In this document: one piece after another, positions 38,721-41,655 of the stretch
How positions within the stretch are numbered: position 1 is the first letter of the stretch
Layout: every line of letters starts with the position of its first letter
Origin: an uncultured Lachnospiraceae bacterium
GTDB lineage: Bacteria; Bacillota; Clostridia; Lachnospirales; Lachnospiraceae
Length of the DNA: 41,655 bases
Assembly: GCA_945868305.1 (NCBI GenBank)
Contig: CAMBKU010000017.1
Location: 1 to 41,655, forward strand
Direction of reading: 5' to 3'
The notes under the pieces: model-generated
The model's input: only the letters and a program-made list of their open reading frames with translations
What the model was told of the DNA's origin: nothing
Database searches by the model: none
Translations under genes and position numbers: made by a program

Positions 38721-39227
38721 ATGCGCAGACGGGAACGTGAAGTTACGGAAAGGGAAGAAATAAGAAAAATATTGGATGAGGGAAAATATTTGCATATGGG
38801 GTTGTGTGATGGGGATCAGCCTTATGTTGTGCCGATGAATTATGGTTATCTTTATGAAGGAGACAGGCTGACGTTTTATGTACACGGAGCAACAGAGGGA
38901 TATAAATATGAACTGATAAAGAAAAATCCTAAAATTGCTTTTGCGTTGGAGTGTGGTGTAATGCCGTTTTCCGGAAAGATGGCATGCCAGTATGGAATGG
39001 TCTATTCCAGTGTGATGGGAAAAGGAACTGCTCATATTGTAACGGATGTAAAAGAGAAGGAACAGGCACTTACAGTTCTTATGAAAACCCAGACAGGAAA
39101 AGATTTTGAATTTAATGAAAAACTGGTTTCCATTGTTAACGTTATAAGAATCGATGTGACGGAATTTCATGCAAAAAGAAGACCGCTGCCGGAGGGAATG
39201 CAAAAGCAGGGCAAGATGGAGGAATAG
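38721..39227 (+). CDS. pyridoxamine 5'-phosphate oxidase-family flavoprotein (NimA-like)
   Basis: 168 aa. Split-barrel flavin-binding fold: YLHMGLCDGDQPYVVPMNYGYLYEGDRLTFYVHGATEGYKYELIKKNPKIAFALE follows the pattern of the nitroimidazole-resistance/PNPOx-like group. YSSVMGKGTAHIV is the next strand pair. Such proteins bind FMN or F420-like cofactors and reduce small compounds. SD GAAAGGAA. It precedes the glycosyltransferase gene by 3 bp, so these are co-transcribed. Confidence 0.85.
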   Translation: MRRREREVTEREEIRKILDEGKYLHMGLCDGDQPYVVPMNYGYLYEGDRLTFYVHGATEGYKYELIKKNPKIAFALECGVMPFSGKMACQYGMVYSSVMGKGTAHIVTDVKEKEQALTVLMKTQTGKDFEFNEKLVSIVNVIRIDVTEFHAKRRPLPEGMQKQGKMEE

Positions 39228-39230
39228 TGA

Positions 39231-40430
39231 ATGCTTCGGTTCATATTTTTCAAAGGTCTTTATTCCACGTTGGATTTGTTTACGGATGAAATGTTACGGG
39301 TCTGCAAGGAGCGGGGGTATGAGTTTTTTGTAATCCACGCAGTACATTCGGAAGATACGGATGCAGACAGTATTGACAGGCAGGAAGAAGGGGAAGAACA
39401 GCGAAAACTGCTTCATTTTTTAGAAAAGCCTGTGACGGCGGCAATCGGTTTTGGAAATATGGGAATGCAGTATGAAATAAACGGAATCGGGAATGTATGG
39501 GATGCTTATGAAATTCCTTATATCAACGTTATGATGGATCATCCGTTCCATTTCTCGCAGATTTTTTCGCGTGCGTCGAAAAATACAACATTGCTTTGTC
39601 CGGATCGAAATCATGTGAAATATATCCGGCGTTTTTTTCCCCAAATTCAAAAAAATGGGTTTCTTCCGCATGCGGGGAAAGAACTACCGGGAGAGAAAAA
39701 GAAGATAAAGGACAGAAATATTGAGGTGCTCTATGCAGGAGGACTTTCCCGTGGGGTGGTCGGGCATATGGTGCCAGATTTCGGAAGTTTTTCTGATTTT
39801 GATGCAGACCTTTTAACGCAGGAGGTGCTGGGGAATCTAGTGCGTCATCCGGAAAAAACGACGGAGGATGCCATCGAAGAATATCTAAAGGGAATCGGTA
39901 TTTTTTATCCCGACGAGGTTTTATGTGAGGTAATCCGAAAGCTGCGTTTTCTGGATTCCTATATTACTTCTTTTTTTCGTGAGATGACGATAAAGCTTCT
40001 GGTAGAAAGCGGAGTAAAGGTAACGTTATACGGTGCCGGATGGGATGTATGTGACTGGATAGATAATCCGAATCTTGATTATCGGGGTGTGGTTTCGGCA
40101 GAGGAAATACCAAGATTGATGACGGATGCAAAAATTGTTTTAAATACAATGACCTGGTTTAAGGATGGTTCCCATGACCGGGTGTTCAACGGTATGCTTG
40201 CAAAAGCAGCAGTGGTCTCGGATACTTCCGGGTATATGTCCGAGGAATTCACAGATGGACAGGAACTGTTATTGTTTGATTTAAAGCGGTTGGCGGAGAT
40301 GCCGGAGCGGGTAAAAGAATTGCTTTCCGACGAAAAAAAAATACAAAAGATGGCGGATGATGGATATGCCTGTGCTGCAAAAAATCATCGGATGGAGAAC
40401 CGATTGGATGCGATTTTAAGGGAATTGTAA
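39231..40430 (+). CDS. CgeB-like glycosyltransferase family protein
   Basis: 399 aa. C-terminal half looks like a GT-B transferase: VKVTLYGAGWDVCDWIDNPNLDYRGVVSAEEIPRLMTDAKIVLNTM, then HDRVFNGMLAKAAVVSDTSGYMSEEFTDGQELLLFD. This is the CgeB/Glyco_trans_1_2 pattern. The N-terminal part is variable, with a possible acceptor site. SD GGAGG ends 8 bases before ATG 39231. Acceptor unknown; CgeB relatives act in spore-coat sugar decoration and others in flagellin glycosylation. Confidence 0.78.
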   Translation: MLRFIFFKGLYSTLDLFTDEMLRVCKERGYEFFVIHAVHSEDTDADSIDRQEEGEEQRKLLHFLEKPVTAAIGFGNMGMQYEINGIGNVWDAYEIPYINVMMDHPFHFSQIFSRASKNTTLLCPDRNHVKYIRRFFPQIQKNGFLPHAGKELPGEKKKIKDRNIEVLYAGGLSRGVVGHMVPDFGSFSDFDADLLTQEVLGNLVRHPEKTTEDAIEEYLKGIGIFYPDEVLCEVIRKLRFLDSYITSFFREMTIKLLVESGVKVTLYGAGWDVCDWIDNPNLDYRGVVSAEEIPRLMTDAKIVLNTMTWFKDGSHDRVFNGMLAKAAVVSDTSGYMSEEFTDGQELLLFDLKRLAEMPERVKELLSDEKKIQKMADDGYACAAKNHRMENRLDAILREL

Positions 40431-40447
40431 GAAAAGGAGGAGTTTTT

Positions 40448-41455
40448 ATGAGCTATACTGCGGCAAAAACGAGATACGATATCATGAGTTATAATCGTAC
40501 CGGAAGGAGTGGGCTGCTTCTGCCGATGCTTTCGCTTGGATTCTGGCATAACTTTGGAACACGGGATGATTACGATAATATGAAGCAGATGTGTTTTACA
40601 GCGTTTGATAATGGTATCACACATTTTGATCTTGCTAATAATTACGGACCGGAGTATGGCAGTGCGGAATTGAATCTGGGGAAAATTATGCGCGAGGAAC
40701 TTTTTGCATATCGGGACGAGCTTATCATCAGTACGAAGGCGGGGTATGATATGTGGCCGGGCCCTTACGGAGACCATGGAAGCCGGAAATATCTGATTGC
40801 CAGTCTGGATCAGAGCCTAAAGCGGATGGGACTGGACTATGTAGATATATTTTATCATCACAGGATGGATCCGGATACGCCGTTGGAGGAGACGATGCTG
40901 GCGTTAGACCAGATTGTGCGAAGTGGAAAGGCACTTTATGTAGGACTTTCCAACTATGATGGTGAGACTATGACAAGGGCTTGTGCAATCTTAAAGGATT
41001 TGAAATGCCCGTTTGTCATAAACCAGAACAGTTATAATCTATTTAACCGAACTATTGAGGAAAATGGGCTGAAACGGGCAGCAGTCCGGGAAGGAAAAGG
41101 AATTATCGCGTTTTCGCCATTGGCGCAGGGGATGTTGACGGATAAATATCTGCATGGAATCCCCAAGGACAGTCGTATTCGGAGAGATGGAAGATTTCTG
41201 CATGCGGATATGCTGACAGAGGAGCGCTTGGCACAGATACAGGCATTGAATGAGCTGGCGCTGGCGCGTGGACAGAGTCTGGCGCAGATGGCACTTAGTT
41301 GGATTTTAAAAGATGGGGAAGTTACCTCGGTTTTGATTGGGGCATCCCGACCGGCGCAGATTCTCGAAAATTTAAAAATTGTAGGCGCACCGGGCTTTTC
41401 AGAAGAAGAACTCCGGAAAATGGACGAGATTTGCGGGAAACACCCGGAAAAATAG
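40448..41455 (+). CDS. aldo/keto reductase, YghZ (L-glyceraldehyde 3-phosphate reductase)-like
   Basis: 335 aa TIM-barrel reductase. HFDLANNYGPEYGSAELNLGKIM carries the catalytic Asp/Tyr, LIISTKAGYDMWPGPYGDHGSRKYLIASLDQSLKRMGLDYVDIFYHHRMDPDTPLEETM the Lys/His, and SPLAQGMLTDKYLHGIPKDSR and LIGASRPAQILENL the NADPH site. The insert GPYGDHGSRKYL is typical of the YghZ group. SD AAAAGGAGG. Role probably aldehyde detoxification with NADPH. Confidence 0.92.
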   Translation: MSYTAAKTRYDIMSYNRTGRSGLLLPMLSLGFWHNFGTRDDYDNMKQMCFTAFDNGITHFDLANNYGPEYGSAELNLGKIMREELFAYRDELIISTKAGYDMWPGPYGDHGSRKYLIASLDQSLKRMGLDYVDIFYHHRMDPDTPLEETMLALDQIVRSGKALYVGLSNYDGETMTRACAILKDLKCPFVINQNSYNLFNRTIEENGLKRAAVREGKGIIAFSPLAQGMLTDKYLHGIPKDSRIRRDGRFLHADMLTEERLAQIQALNELALARGQSLAQMALSWILKDGEVTSVLIGASRPAQILENLKIVGAPGFSEEELRKMDEICGKHPEK

Positions 41456-41482
41456 GGAATTAACCGTCGATTCTTTGTGTGT

Positions 41483-41655
41483 TCAGATTTCAGAATGATG
41501 TGTGGTGAGGTATTTCAGGAAAATTTTGGCAAGTGCAGAAAGATAATGATTTTCATGGTAAACAAGGCAAATGCGGGAGTAAAGCTCCGCATTTGCTATT
41601 TTTATGGGCTTTAGCCTGTTGAGGGCTTCGGAGTTTTTCGTGTTCCGAAAAATGG
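41483..41655 (-). CDS. LysR family regulator, C-terminal fragment (runs off the window)
   Basis: Minus frame from the window end to the TGA at 41485-41483 reads RLKPIKIANAELYSRICLVY, then ENHYLSALAKIFLKYL, the typical end of a LysR substrate-binding domain (...SRICLVYxxNxYLSxxAKxFI...). Only the last 57 codons are inside the window. Convergent with the aldo/keto reductase gene. Confidence 0.8.
   Translation of the reverse strand, partial: IFRNTKNSEALNRLKPIKIANAELYSRICLVYHENHYLSALAKIFLKYLTTHHSEI
41567..41603 (+). terminator. hairpin with T-tract downstream of the aldo/keto reductase gene
   Basis: GCAAATGCGG (41567-41576) pairs fully with CCGCATTTGC (41587-41596), followed by TATTTTT. It fits a terminator for the rightward reductase gene although it lies inside the LysR coding region of the other strand. 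Confidence 0.65.

Noticed and set aside
38337-39203. 288-codon minus-strand ORF opposite the CheW and PNPOx-like genes
   Set aside because: Long but antisense to two recognised families, Phe/His/Ser-rich as expected of a complementary frame, and crosses the intergenic hairpin.

Overview
The window looks like the chromosome of a low-to-moderate GC anaerobic Firmicute (class Clostridia, most likely Lachnospiraceae). This is inferred from strong GGAGG ribosome binding sites, frequent TTG/GTG starts, consensus sigma-A promoters, lipoprotein ABC binding proteins, a DUF6709-like membrane protein, an HTH/DUF3169 pair and the clostridial style of the zinc uptake operon. No species call is possible from sequence reading alone. 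I saw no CRISPR array, no intact transposase and no rRNA.

Layout. 1-300: end of a tRNA cluster (fMet partial, Phe, Lys) with a terminator. 386-4751: accessory-looking block with a TetR/oxidoreductase divergent pair, a DNA-alkylation-repair gene remnant squeezed between two complete genes, an SRPBCC/AraC-GyrI pair, a 439-bp gap holding RNA-like hairpins, and a sugar O-acetyltransferase. 4748-5866: an XRE repressor and ImmA/IrrE protease pair with an elaborate control region: two consensus promoters facing each other, four palindromic operators (three exactly 32 bp apart), a possible 19-codon ORF and a strong terminator.

5907-17623: an eleven-gene operon. A formamidase-like amidohydrolase, an 84-aa protein of unknown role, a complete Opp/Dpp-type ABC importer, an ammonium transporter fused to a PII signalling domain, an unrecognised polytopic membrane protein, an AraC regulator and an ornithine-cyclodeaminase-family enzyme. 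I read it as import and breakdown of an amide- or amino-containing compound with ammonia capture. The substrate is unknown, and this is the best candidate in the window for an undescribed pathway.

17849-22494: ArsR plus TSUP exporter, an MBL-fold lactonase-like hydrolase, a GNAT acetyltransferase, a cytoplasmic GH16-like protein with an altered catalytic motif, a BFD-like [2Fe-2S] protein and a second TSUP protein. 22506-27194 (minus strand): a circularly permuted ATP-grasp / alpha-E / transglutaminase cassette, a known but poorly understood predicted peptide-ligation system, here joined to two tandem aspartoacylase/AstE-like proteins, one of which has lost its zinc and catalytic residues.

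27324-32044: a membrane protein, an HTH/DUF3169 pair with three phased operators, a CPBP protease and a CNNM/CorC-type protein. 32233-37432: a small lipoprotein, a TIM-barrel protein, then a zinc-uptake operon (Zur-like repressor with a perfect palindromic box on its promoter, a small Cys/His membrane protein, a structured leader, znuA-znuC-znuB and an OB-fold-like lipoprotein). 37447-41655: phosphatase, CheW, PNPOx-like flavoprotein, CgeB-like glycosyltransferase, aldo/keto reductase and the C-terminal end of a LysR regulator running off the window.
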